Part shown: positions 19,132-27,563 of the stretch, piece after piece
Numbering within the stretch: position 1 is the stretch's first letter
Layout of the letters: each line of letters opens with the position of its first letter
Source of the DNA: Palsa-1439 sp050015495
GTDB lineage: Bacteria > Verrucomicrobiota > Verrucomicrobiia > Palsa-1439
Assembly: GCA_050015495.1 (NCBI GenBank)
Contig: JBEKBH010000018.1
Location: forward strand, 4,581-68,580
DNA length: 64,000 bases
Direction: 5' to 3'
Program-made: the position numbers and the translations under genes
The notes under the pieces: generated by a model
Database searches by the model: none
Told to the model about the DNA's origin: nothing
Seen by the model: the letters and a program-made list of their open reading frames with translations, nothing else

Positions 19132-20295
19132 ATGGGCATGTGGATTGGAAGAAATCGTAAGGCCCGCGTTACCTACGGATTCGACGAGATTGCGTTGGTG
19201 CCGGGATCGTTCACCATTAACCCCAACGAAGTGGACACGAGCTTCCAACTCGGCCCGCACAAAATCACCGTGCCCATCATGGCCAGCGCCATGGACGGCG
19301 TCGTCGACGTAAGGTTTGCCATCGCGATGGGCAAACTCGGTGGCGTCGCTGTGCTCAACCTCGAAGGCGTGCAAACACGCTACAAAAACCCCGAGGAAGT
19401 CCTCGACAAGATCGTCAACACGGGCAAGGAAGAGGCGACACACCTTCTTCAGCGGATCTACACCGAACCGATTCAGGAAGAGCTCGTGGCCGCCCGTGTC
19501 AAGGAGATCAAGGACGCTGGCGTGTTGTGCGCGGTCAGTTCGATCCCGCAACGGGCCGAGCGTTTCGGCGCGATTGCCCAGGAAGCCGGTGCCGACATCT
19601 TCGTGGTGCAATCAACCGTTTCCACGGCGCGCCATATTTCCAGCGAGTACAAGACGCTTGATCTCGCCGCGTTCTGCAAGGCCATGCGAATCCCCGTGAT
19701 CATCGGCAATTGCGTGACCTACGATGTGACATTGGAACTGATGCAGTGCGGACCGGCGGGCCTGCTCATCGGCGTTGGCCCGGGCGCGGCCTGCACGACC
19801 CGCGGCGTGCTCGGACTGGGCGTGCCGCAGGTCACGGCGACGGTCGATTGCGCCGCGGCGCGCGATTACCATTTCAAGAACAACGGAAAATACGTGCCGA
19901 TCATTACCGATGGCGGCATGAGCAAGGGCGGCGATATCTGCAAGGCGTTCGCTTGCGGGGCGGACGCCGTCATGATCGGCAGCGCATTCGCCCGCGCCAA
20001 GGAAGCGCCGGGCAAAGGATTCCATTGGGGGATGGCCACGCCCCACGCCAACCTGCCGCGCGGGACGCGCATCCGCGTCGGCGTGACGGGCACGCTCAAG
20101 CAGATCCTCTTCGGCCCCGCCGACCTCGATGATGGCTCGCAAAACCTCGTCGGCGCGCTGGCGACCTGCATGGGCAACGTGGGAGCGCGCAGCATCCGCG
20201 AGTTTCAGGAGACCGAAATCATCATTGCCCCCGCCATCAAGACCGAAGGCAAGGTTTTCCAGACCGTTCAGGGCGTCGGCATGGGCAGTAAGTGA
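19132..20295 (+). CDS. guaB3: GuaB3-type IMP dehydrogenase-family protein
   Basis: A 387-residue TIM-barrel enzyme of the IMPDH/GMP reductase family without the CBS pair found in normal GuaB. Active-site loop 'GPGAACTTRGVLGLGVPQ' carries the catalytic Cys; 'IITDGGMSKGGDICKAFACG' and 'ADAVMIGSAFARAKEAPG' bind the phosphate. This matches the GuaB3 subfamily of actinobacteria and cyanobacteria; a cyanobacterial member has been reported to act as a GMP reductase, so direction (IMP to XMP or GMP to IMP) is open. A strong GGAGG precedes the ATG. With guaA two genes downstream, it belongs to guanine nucleotide metabolism. Confidence 0.88.
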   Translation: MGMWIGRNRKARVTYGFDEIALVPGSFTINPNEVDTSFQLGPHKITVPIMASAMDGVVDVRFAIAMGKLGGVAVLNLEGVQTRYKNPEEVLDKIVNTGKEEATHLLQRIYTEPIQEELVAARVKEIKDAGVLCAVSSIPQRAERFGAIAQEAGADIFVVQSTVSTARHISSEYKTLDLAAFCKAMRIPVIIGNCVTYDVTLELMQCGPAGLLIGVGPGAACTTRGVLGLGVPQVTATVDCAAARDYHFKNNGKYVPIITDGGMSKGGDICKAFACGADAVMIGSAFARAKEAPGKGFHWGMATPHANLPRGTRIRVGVTGTLKQILFGPADLDDGSQNLVGALATCMGNVGARSIREFQETEIIIAPAIKTEGKVFQTVQGVGMGSK

Positions 20296-20298
20296 CCT

Positions 20299-20883
20299 AT
20301 GCCTGATAAAGACTCCATAATCCCGATCGAACGGGTTGAGCAGTGCATTTATGTGATTCGTGGGCAAAAGGTGATCCTCGACGCGGATTTGGCGCGCATC
20401 TACGGTGTCAGCACTGCGAGGCTCAATCAACAAGTCCGCCGCAATCGGAAGAAGTTTCCCCCTGATTTCGTGTTTGAGTTGACGCGCGAAGAATTCGACA
20501 ACTTGATGTTGCATTTTGCAACATCAAGTTCCGGCTATGGCGGGCGGCGTAAATTGCCCCTCGCATTTACCGAGCACGGGGCCATCATGACCGCGACGGT
20601 GCTAAACAGCCCGCAGGCGGTGCTGATGAGTGTACTCGTCGTCCGCGCCTTCGTGCAAATGCGTGAGACGTTTGCCAACCATCACGAATTGGTCCGCCAG
20701 TTCGTGGAATTGGAGCGTCGCCTGACCGGCCACGACGTCGCCATCCGCCATCTCTTTGATGTGATTCGCCAACTGCTCGGTCCGCCGGAGTCCAAGCCCG
20801 AACTGCCGAGAAGACAAATTGGTTTCACCGTGCGGGAACGCAAAGCGGTCTACCGCGACAAGAGGAGAAAGGCAGCGAGATGA
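20299..20883 (+). CDS. ORF6N-domain DNA-binding protein within the gua operon
   Basis: A 194-residue protein whose first 95 residues are an ORF6N (KilA-N related) domain: 'IYVIRGQKVILDADLARIYG', 'RLNQQVRRNRKKFPPDFVFE', 'RRKLPLAFTEHGAIMTATVL'. It then has a helical coiled segment ('VRQFVELERRLTGHDVAIR') and a basic tail. ORF6N proteins are phage antirepressor-like DNA binders that also occur widely on chromosomes. It starts 3 bases after the guaB3 stop and overlaps guaA by 4 bases, so it is embedded in the operon. It could regulate the operon, but this is inference. Confidence 0.88.
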   Translation: MPDKDSIIPIERVEQCIYVIRGQKVILDADLARIYGVSTARLNQQVRRNRKKFPPDFVFELTREEFDNLMLHFATSSSGYGGRRKLPLAFTEHGAIMTATVLNSPQAVLMSVLVVRAFVQMRETFANHHELVRQFVELERRLTGHDVAIRHLFDVIRQLLGPPESKPELPRRQIGFTVRERKAVYRDKRRKAAR

Positions 20884-22433
20884 CCGATGTCAAACATATG
20901 GAGCAAATCGTCATTCTCGATTTCGGGTCGCAATACACCCAGGTGATTGCCCGGCGGATTCGGGAGTGCCGGGTCTTCTCGCAAATCCTGCGGTTTGACA
21001 CCTCGGCGGCAAAACTCGCGGCCCTCAAGCCGCGCGGCCTGATCCTCAGCGGCGGACCCGCCAGCGTGTATGGCAAAGGCGCGCCGCATGGTGACCCGGC
21101 GATCTGGAACCTCGGCATTCCGGTCCTCGGTATCTGTTATGGAATGCAATTGATGGCGCATCAACTCGGTGGCCGGGTCGAAAAAGGTGACAAACGCGAG
21201 TACGGCCACGCGGAAGTCGAGATCACGGGGGATTCCCCCCTGTTCGCGACGATGGATTCCCGCCAACAGGTGTGGATGAGCCACGGCGACAAAATGACGA
21301 AAGTACCCGCAGGCTTCGTCTCCGTCGCGCACAGCCAAAACTCACCCTACGCGGCGATCGCCCATCCGACGCGCGGACACTTCGGCCTGCAATTTCATCC
21401 CGAAGTCCATCACACGCCCAACGGGAAGCAGATCATCTCGAACTTCGTCCACGGCGTCTGCGGATGCGGCCGGAATTGGACGATGAAATCGTTCATCGAC
21501 CACACCGTGGAAGAGATTCGCACCACGGTGGGGCCAGACCGCGTGATTCTCGGGTTGTCGGGCGGGGTGGATTCCAGTGTGGCGGCGGCGCTCATTCACA
21601 GGGCGATCGGCAATCAACTCACCTGCGTATTTGTCAACAACGGCCTGCTTCGCAAAGCCGAAGCGGACGGCGTGCGGCAGGTATTTGGCCGTAACCTGCA
21701 CATCAAATTGCACTACGAGGACGCCACCGGCGTGTTTCTGCGCAAGCTGCGTGGCGTGACCGATCCCGAGCGGAAACGCAAGATCATCGGCCGCACGTTC
21801 GTCGAGGTGTTCCAGCGGGCGACGAAGAAAGCCGGGGCGGCGCGGTTCCTGGCCCAGGGCACGACGTATCCCGACGTGATCGAGAGCGTTTCTATCGCGG
21901 GCAACCCCGCGGCCATGATCAAGTCCCACCACAATGTCGGTGGCTTGCCCAAGAATATGAAATTTGAATTGCTCGAACCGCTTCGGGCGCTGTTCAAGGA
22001 TGAAGTTCGAGAAGTTGGCGCGCAACTCGGCCTGCCGCGGGAAGTCGTCTGGCGTCAGCCATTCCCCGGGCCTGGCTTGGCCGTGCGCATTCTGGGCGCC
22101 GTCACCCCGCAACGCCTCCAAATCCTTCGCGAGGCGGATTGGGTGGTCATCGATGAGATGAAGAAGGCCGACCTCTATTACAAGATCTGGCAGACGTTTG
22201 CCGTGCTGCTGCCGGTGAAGACCGTGGGCGTGATGGGCGACGAGCGGACGTATGACAACGTGGTCGCCATCCGCGCCGTGGAAAGCGTCGACGGCATGAC
22301 CGCCGATTGGGTGCGGCTGCCGTACGATCTTCTCGCGCGGCTTTCCACCCGTATCATCAATGAAGTCAAGGGCGTCAACCGCGTTTGTTTCGACATCTCC
22401 AGCAAGCCTCCCAGCACCATCGAGTGGGAGTGA
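20880..22433 (+). CDS. guaA: GMP synthase (glutamine-hydrolysing)
   Basis: A 517-residue enzyme converting XMP to GMP. The glutamine amidotransferase domain (about 1-195) has catalytic Cys in 'GICYGMQLMAHQ' and the His/Glu pair in 'LQFHPEVHH'. The ATP-pyrophosphatase domain starts with the P-loop 'LGLSGGVDSSVAAALI' (about 223). The C-terminal dimerisation domain ends 'NRVCFDISSKPPSTIEWE', the universal GuaA end. An internal ATG at residue 7 (MEQIVILDFGSQ) is the usual family start and is also possible. It overlaps the ORF6N gene by ATGA. Confidence 0.97.
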   Translation: MTDVKHMEQIVILDFGSQYTQVIARRIRECRVFSQILRFDTSAAKLAALKPRGLILSGGPASVYGKGAPHGDPAIWNLGIPVLGICYGMQLMAHQLGGRVEKGDKREYGHAEVEITGDSPLFATMDSRQQVWMSHGDKMTKVPAGFVSVAHSQNSPYAAIAHPTRGHFGLQFHPEVHHTPNGKQIISNFVHGVCGCGRNWTMKSFIDHTVEEIRTTVGPDRVILGLSGGVDSSVAAALIHRAIGNQLTCVFVNNGLLRKAEADGVRQVFGRNLHIKLHYEDATGVFLRKLRGVTDPERKRKIIGRTFVEVFQRATKKAGAARFLAQGTTYPDVIESVSIAGNPAAMIKSHHNVGGLPKNMKFELLEPLRALFKDEVREVGAQLGLPREVVWRQPFPGPGLAVRILGAVTPQRLQILREADWVVIDEMKKADLYYKIWQTFAVLLPVKTVGVMGDERTYDNVVAIRAVESVDGMTADWVRLPYDLLARLSTRIINEVKGVNRVCFDISSKPPSTIEWE

Positions 22434-22584
22434 CGGGGGATGGCTAATGGCTGATAGTTGATGGGGATGGGGTGGAAGATCGAGCCACTGATTCGCACGG
22501 ATGGCCACGGGTTTTTCACCACGAGAAGCCCCATGAACTTCCCCTTGAAAACGGCTCGCGAGGAGCCGCGAGCAGCAAATGTGG

Positions 22585-23601
22585 CTAATACTCCCTTAGC
22601 CCTATACCTAGGCGACGCTCTTTGACCGCCATATTGGAATATTTTGCTGCTCCCTCAAGGTCTGGAAACAGGCTCAGATAGTTGACGTTCATCTTGTTCA
22701 GGCATCTCAGAATGGCCGTCCTCTCCGTATTGGGAATCATGACCTTTGTCATTATTCGGGGGACGAGGCGGTCGGGCGGGAGGAAGCCACGCAGTTCGTT
22801 AAGGCGCTTCCAGTTCGCCCGTATCCAAGCCTCGACTGACGTACCCTCGGGAGTGCGCATGTGCCAGCCGCCCTGGCAATTCATTCGTCGGTTCTCGGTT
22901 GATTCGGGGCGATATATCCGCAGTTGCTTCGCTTTCAGACGTTCGTACTGGGTTGTACAGATCGCTTCCCTCATGTGCTGCGCGATGTCGGATTGCTCCA
23001 GAAGCTTGGCCGTATCACCTCTGAGCCCGAAGTTCTGCTCGATGTACTTTTTGAATTCGTCCGAATATGGGGGGTTCTCTAACTTGTTCTTGAACGGCTC
23101 CATGCCGTCCCGCTGCGTTATGTGATAGTTAACAGAGCTGACGCTCTCCCAGTCGATCGCGAAAATCGCTCGGAAGCCGGCGGCGCCATCCTCGGGTTCT
23201 GCGAAAGCAAAAAACAGGGCAACGTATGGGTAAACTGTCCAATCCGTGAGTGGAGTCGCTAAGCCGTAGTGTTGTCCGAGGGCCCACAGTTTCGTCTGAA
23301 CCTCCTCCGCGTGTGGGTTCTTGTTTGACATGTCGTACTCCGTGCTTGAGGACCTCGCCACCGCGTTACGGAAGATCCACAGCTTATCTACGTCTCTTCC
23401 GCCAGCGCGCTCAAGAGTGGAGGTGATTTCCCATTCTGCGCGCCTCTGGCCTCGCCACAGATACCTGCAATCGAAGTCGCCAAAACCGAGGTTAGCGAAT
23501 TGGCAAAAGATGTCAAAATTTGGGGTTTCGACGACGCGTATCCCCTCTGAGAGGGAAACCTCCTTCCACGGCCCAACGTCCCAGTTGGATGGGATTTTCA
23601 T
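22585..23601 (-). CDS. FRG-domain protein
   Basis: A 338-residue soluble protein with an FRG domain, named for its Phe-Arg-Gly-type motif. Here the hallmark reads 'RYLWRGQRRAEWEITSTLER' near residue 46, followed by 'ALGQHYGLATPLTDWTVYPY' and 'ALFFAF'. The biochemical role of FRG domains is not settled; many sit next to mobile or defence genes. Base composition is more AT-rich than the gua and his operons on either side. A GGAGGAG site lies about 10 bases before the ATG. It stands alone, in opposite direction to guaA. Confidence 0.8.
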   Translation of the reverse strand: MKIPSNWDVGPWKEVSLSEGIRVVETPNFDIFCQFANLGFGDFDCRYLWRGQRRAEWEITSTLERAGGRDVDKLWIFRNAVARSSSTEYDMSNKNPHAEEVQTKLWALGQHYGLATPLTDWTVYPYVALFFAFAEPEDGAAGFRAIFAIDWESVSSVNYHITQRDGMEPFKNKLENPPYSDEFKKYIEQNFGLRGDTAKLLEQSDIAQHMREAICTTQYERLKAKQLRIYRPESTENRRMNCQGGWHMRTPEGTSVEAWIRANWKRLNELRGFLPPDRLVPRIMTKVMIPNTERTAILRCLNKMNVNYLSLFPDLEGAAKYSNMAVKERRLGIGLREY

Positions 23602-24220
23602 CCGAGATCATCTCCTCCGTCGCCTTCTTTTGCGCCTTGGCCTCGCACTCGCAGGCGCTTTGGCGGGCATAAGGCAGCCGAATATGGAGGCAAATATTAG
23701 CAGGTGCGCGGCGGCTGGGCAATAGCGGAAGGGGCTTCCGCACAGTTATCAATTTCAGAGTTGATTTTCATATCCGTATGCGATATGATGCGTCGGTTTG
23801 TGCATGATTTGTTGATGATTGAATGAAAGCGCCGAGAACGAAAGACGGGATACGACGACACAATGACGATTCTCGACCGCGAATGAATGCGGATGGACAC
23901 AAAGGCGTGGGGTATTGGGGGCGTTTGAATGCGCCGGGGACGAGTTTGAGAGGGAGATTGCGACAGGGAATGGGGGCCAGGGGGATAAATTACCAAACGA
24001 ACCCAATTCTGATCAAGCCGGCGTGGAAAAGTTACCAAAACGAAGCCAATAACGAGCCCAATTTCAGGGTGGCGCGCTGGGGTATCCCGCACTGGCCGAG
24101 GCGAGGTGAAAGAACTGCGCAGCTGCAATGTAACGCCTTGGAGGCGAACATGATATGGTGTGTTCTCGGCCACGCTTGCGCAGTGGGGCGAGTGTCGAGT
24201 ACCATTCCGGCCCAATTCAC
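23602..24220. other. Intergenic region with degenerate repeats
   Basis: This 619-base gap between the FRG gene and hisD has no supported gene. It contains a fragment 'CGAATGAATGCGGATGGACA' (about 23879) and a cluster of AACGAxCCCAAT-type units (23989-24062), both of kinds scattered between genes in related bacteria. The hisD promoter must be here. Confidence 0.6.
23989..24062 (+). repeat. Degenerate repeat: TTACCAAA-CGAA-CCAAT units
   Basis: Units AACGAACCCAAT (23996-24007), AACGAAGCCAAT (24039-24050) and AACGAGCCCAAT (24051-24062), the last two directly adjacent; the first two are each preceded by TTACCAAA. Translated, the units give 'NEPN/NEAN', a string I associate with repeated spurious ORFs in Planctomycetes and Verrucomicrobia. 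Confidence 0.65.
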
Positions 24221-25486
24221 ATGAAAACCCTGCGATTCGATCAACCGGATTTCGCTGGCGCTGTCGCCGAGGCGTGCGCGGCATCGAGCCTGTTTGATCC
24301 GCAAATCGAGGAGCGCGTGCGCGGGGTCATTGGTGACGTGCGGAGTCGGGGTGACGATGCGCTGGTGGAATTGACGGAGCGCTTCGATCAAGTCCGTCTG
24401 AAGCCATCCGAATTGCGCATCACGGGAAAACCGGTAAAACCGGAATCGAAGTTGGCTCGGGCGATCGCTGCTTCGCACAAGAATATCGCTGCTTTTGCCA
24501 AGCGGTCGTTGCGCAAGAATTGGCGGATGCGTAACGCTCAGGGTGGCGCCGTCGGCGAGAAGTTCGATCCGCTTCAACGCGTTGGCATTTATGTGCCAGG
24601 CGGGACAGCGCCGTTGGTGTCGACCGCGCTCATGACGGTCACACTCGCGAAAGTGGCGGGTTGCCCGGAGATCGTCGTCTGTTCGCCGCCGCCGGTTAAT
24701 CCATCGTTGCTTTACGCGGCCCACATCGCGGGCACGACGGAAGTTTATCAACTCGGTGGAGCGCAGGCCATCGCGGCGATGGCGCTGGGGACACAATCGA
24801 TTCGGCGTGTCGTGAAGATTTTCGGTCCGGGCAACGCTTATGTAACCGCCGCGAAGAAACTGCTCTTTGGTTACGTCGGCATCGATTTGCTTTCGGGGCC
24901 GAGTGAATTGCTGGTCGTGGCGGATGAATCGGCGGAGCCGGCGTTCATTGCGGCGGACCTGCTGGCCCAAGCCGAGCACGGCAGCGGGTACGAACGCGTG
25001 TGGCTCGTGACGACATCGACGCGGGTGTTGGAGGCGACACAAGCCGAGATAGAGAAGCAGGCGAGCGGTCTCAAGCGATGTGAATTTGTTCGGCGCGCGC
25101 TGATGAATGGTGGCGTTTGCGTTCTGGCGAAAGACATCCAGCAGGCCATCGCTATCACCAACCAATTTGCTCCCGAGCATTGCGAGTTGATGACGAAGAA
25201 CAATCGGAAAGTGTTGAAGGCGATCAAGACTGCGGGTGCCATCTTTCTCGGCCCCTACACGCCGACGGTGGTGGGTGATTACCTTGCGGGTCCCAGCCAC
25301 GAGTTGCCGACAGGCGGCGCCGGGACGACGTTCGCCGGACTGACCGTCGACCAATTTCAGCGGCGCACGAGTGTCATTGAATTGTCCTCTTCGGCGCTCA
25401 AGAAGTCGTTGCCGGCGCTCGAAGCGTTTGGGGGCGTCGAGGGATTGGATGCGCACGTGGCATCAGCGCGGATTCGGTTCCCATGA
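24221..25486 (+). CDS. hisD: Histidinol dehydrogenase
   Basis: A 421-residue zinc enzyme that oxidises L-histidinol to L-histidine in two NAD-dependent steps, the last reactions of histidine synthesis. Family motifs: 'RVGIYVPGGTAPLVSTALMT', 'VYQLGGAQAIAAMALGTQSI', 'FGPGNAYVTAAKKLLFG', 'DLLSGPSELLVVAD', 'DLLAQAEHG' (zinc and catalytic residues), 'GPSHELPTGG'. I start at 24221 (MKTLRFDQPDF) because homologous proteins begin there, although no strong ribosome site is seen. It overlaps hisC by 4 bases. Confidence 0.97.
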   Translation: MKTLRFDQPDFAGAVAEACAASSLFDPQIEERVRGVIGDVRSRGDDALVELTERFDQVRLKPSELRITGKPVKPESKLARAIAASHKNIAAFAKRSLRKNWRMRNAQGGAVGEKFDPLQRVGIYVPGGTAPLVSTALMTVTLAKVAGCPEIVVCSPPPVNPSLLYAAHIAGTTEVYQLGGAQAIAAMALGTQSIRRVVKIFGPGNAYVTAAKKLLFGYVGIDLLSGPSELLVVADESAEPAFIAADLLAQAEHGSGYERVWLVTTSTRVLEATQAEIEKQASGLKRCEFVRRALMNGGVCVLAKDIQQAIAITNQFAPEHCELMTKNNRKVLKAIKTAGAIFLGPYTPTVVGDYLAGPSHELPTGGAGTTFAGLTVDQFQRRTSVIELSSSALKKSLPALEAFGGVEGLDAHVASARIRFP

Positions 25487-26553
25487 GCTTGGTCCGCCGT
25501 CAGATCGAGCGGATGAGCGCGTATGTCCCCGGCGAGCAGCCGAAGATCGCGGGTCTCATCAAGCTCAATACCAACGAGAATCCGTATCCCCCGTCGCCGA
25601 AGGTGCTGGAAACGTTGCGCGGGGCGATCGACGGGAAGTTGCGGTTGTATCCCGATCCGACGTCTTCCGGCCTGCGAACAAAGCTTGGCAAGATTTACGG
25701 CTTCGATCCGGACGAGATCGTCATCGGCAACGGATGCGACGACATCCTGAACCTGTGCGTGCGCGCGTTCTGCGGCGAGTGCGAGAAGCTCGCGTACTTT
25801 TGGCCGAGCTATTCATTGTATCCCGTGCTGGCAAACATCCAGGGCGCGACGCAAGTGGAATTGCCGTTGGACGAAAACTTTCAGATCACGGCGCACCCGC
25901 CGTTGCTCGCGAAGCTTGCGGGCGTGAAACTGGTATTCATCACCCAGCCAAATGCGCCGAGTGGCGTGTGGCTGCAGCGCGTCGAACTGCAACGCGTCAT
26001 CGAAGAGACCGAAGGGGCGGTCGTGATCGATGAGGCGTATGTCGATTTCGCCGCCGAGGACTGCCTCGACTTCGCGCGGGAATACGACAACGTGATCGTA
26101 GCGCGAACGTTTTCGAAGGCATTTTCGTTTGCCGGGATGCGCGTCGGTTGGGCTGCCGGGTCGCGCGAGTTGATCGCCGCGCTTGACAAGGTGAAAGACA
26201 GCTACAATGTCAGCCGTCTCAGCCAACTCGGCGCGGAAGCCACGCTGGACGAGTGGGGCTATTTCCAGGGAAACGTGAAGAAGATTTGCGCCACGCGGGA
26301 ACGCACCGTCTCGGCGCTCGCCAAGCTGGGTTTCTTCGTTTATCCTTCGCAAACGAATTTCCTGTTTGCGCGTCCGCCGGCGCTGGTGACCGCGAAACAG
26401 TGGTTTGATGAACTGCGCGCGCGGAAAATTCTCGTGCGATGGTGGGACGCGGATCGGATCCGCGATTTCGCGCGAGTGACGATTGGAACGGACGAAGAAA
26501 TGGACAGGTTTTTGGAAGCTACGAAGGAGACCGTTGAAAAAGCGAACCGCTAG
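25483..26553 (+). CDS. hisC: Histidinol-phosphate aminotransferase
   Basis: A 356-residue PLP enzyme of fold type I, converting imidazole-acetol phosphate and glutamate to histidinol phosphate. Motifs: 'KLNTNENPYPPSP' near the N-terminus, 'NGCDDILNLCVRAF', 'ITQPNAPSGVW', 'VVIDEAYVDFA' (PLP Asp/Tyr), the PLP-binding Lys in 'ARTFSKAFSFAGMRVGW', and Arg in 'RDFARVTIG'. It is coupled to hisD by ATGA and overlaps the start of hisB. Confidence 0.96.
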   Translation: MSLVRRQIERMSAYVPGEQPKIAGLIKLNTNENPYPPSPKVLETLRGAIDGKLRLYPDPTSSGLRTKLGKIYGFDPDEIVIGNGCDDILNLCVRAFCGECEKLAYFWPSYSLYPVLANIQGATQVELPLDENFQITAHPPLLAKLAGVKLVFITQPNAPSGVWLQRVELQRVIEETEGAVVIDEAYVDFAAEDCLDFAREYDNVIVARTFSKAFSFAGMRVGWAAGSRELIAALDKVKDSYNVSRLSQLGAEATLDEWGYFQGNVKKICATRERTVSALAKLGFFVYPSQTNFLFARPPALVTAKQWFDELRARKILVRWWDADRIRDFARVTIGTDEEMDRFLEATKETVEKANR

Positions 26554-27151
26554 AGTTCGACGCGATACGGCGGAAACGAAGATTTCACTGGCCTTGACGA
26601 TTGATGGCAAGGGAAAGGCGAATGTGTCGACGGGTGTGCCGTTCTTCGACCACATGCTGACGTTGCTGGCGAAACATTCGTTGTGCGATTTGACCATTAA
26701 GGCGAAGGGCGACCTCGACGTGGACGCGCATCACACGGTCGAGGACATTGGTATCGCGCTGGGGCAGGCGTTCGTGCAGGCTCTCGGCGACAAACGCGGG
26801 ATTCGGCGCTACGGCTGGGCGGTGGTGCCGATGGACGAGACGCTGGCCCAGGCGCGCATCGCTCTGGATTTCAGCAACCGACCGTTCCTCGTATTTGAAG
26901 CGAAGAACTGGAGTCGCATCGCCAACGTGTCGCTCGGTCGGAAACATGAATTTCGTGTTGGTTTGGTGAAAGAATTTCTGCAGGGCTTTGCCAACGAAGC
27001 CCGGTGCAATCTGCACGTCGATGTGCTGCGCGGCGACGAGCCGCATCACGTCGTCGAGGCGATTTTCAAAGCGCTGGCGAAAGCCCTCGATCTCGCCTGC
27101 CAGCGCGACCCGCGCGTCAAAGGCGTGCCGAGCACAAAGGGGAAGTTGTAA
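26534..27151 (+). CDS. hisB: Imidazoleglycerol-phosphate dehydratase
   Basis: A 205-residue manganese enzyme that dehydrates imidazole-glycerol phosphate. The diagnostic His-rich motifs are present: 'FFDHMLTLLAKHSLCDL', 'DVDAHHTVEDIGIALGQAF', 'RPFLVF' and 'HVDVLRGDEPHHVVEAIFKA'. I use the TTG at 26534 because AAGGAG lies just upstream and the N-terminus (KKRTARVRRDTAETK) then fits the family; the gene overlaps the hisC end by 20 bases. It lacks the phosphatase half of E. coli HisB; a separate PHP phosphatase lies at 47.8 kb. Confidence 0.95.
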   Translation: MKKRTARVRRDTAETKISLALTIDGKGKANVSTGVPFFDHMLTLLAKHSLCDLTIKAKGDLDVDAHHTVEDIGIALGQAFVQALGDKRGIRRYGWAVVPMDETLAQARIALDFSNRPFLVFEAKNWSRIANVSLGRKHEFRVGLVKEFLQGFANEARCNLHVDVLRGDEPHHVVEAIFKALAKALDLACQRDPRVKGVPSTKGKL

Positions 27152-27160
27152 GGGCTCAGT

Positions 27161-27188
27161 TCACCACGAAGACACGAAGGTCACGAAG
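27161..27188 (+). repeat. Left terminal inverted repeat (CACGAAG heptamers)
   Basis: Three CACGAAG heptamers separated by one and two bases, beginning TCACCACGAAG. It supplies the only purine-rich sequence directly before the ATG of the enclosed gene, so the repeat may double as ribosome site. Confidence 0.85.
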
Positions 27189-27560
27189 ATGGAATTTGAT
27201 GAGTTGTCCAAGATGGTGATTGGCTATGCCTTGGAGGTTCATCGGAATCTTGGACCGGGTCTTCTTGAGTCCGCATACGAGCAGTGTTTGGCGCACGAGT
27301 TATCGTGCGCCAAACTGCCGTTCCAAAGACAATTGGATTTGCCCGTCGAGTACAAAGGCGTGCGATTGGATTGTGGCTACCGGATCGACTTGCTTGTAGA
27401 TGGGAAATTGGTCGTAGAATTGAAGAGTATCGAGCAATTGCTGCCGATTCACGAAGCCCAGGTATTGACCTACATGAAACTGGCACGAGTTCCCACTGGA
27501 TTGCTTATCAATTTCAACGTTCCGCTACTAAAGCAGGGGATCAAACGGTTTGTACTGTAG
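27189..27560 (+). CDS. GxxExxY protein
   Basis: A 123-residue protein of the GxxExxY family, named after the motif seen here as 'GLLESAY' (G24, E27, Y30) inside 'NLGPGLLESAYEQCLAHEL'. The following part, 'YRIDLLVDGKLVVELKSIEQ', has the D-x(n)-E-x-K spacing of PD-(D/E)XK nucleases. Function is unproven; the family is common in Planctomycetes, Verrucomicrobia and Bacteroidetes. An in-frame extension upstream translates the terminal repeat ('HHEDTKVTK') and hisB and should not be included. It is bracketed by inverted repeats and sits between hisB and the polymerase gene. Confidence 0.85.
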   Translation: MEFDELSKMVIGYALEVHRNLGPGLLESAYEQCLAHELSCAKLPFQRQLDLPVEYKGVRLDCGYRIDLLVDGKLVVELKSIEQLLPIHEAQVLTYMKLARVPTGLLINFNVPLLKQGIKRFVL

Positions 27561-27563
27561 TTC

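Noticed and set aside
24155..24220. Upstream extension of hisD (MVCSRPRLRSG...)
   Set aside because: The family N-terminus begins at 24221, and the added residues have no counterpart.
26988..27188. N-terminal extension of the GxxExxY protein through hisB
   Set aside because: It overlaps hisB in another frame and the terminal repeat; the cassette gene starts at 27189.
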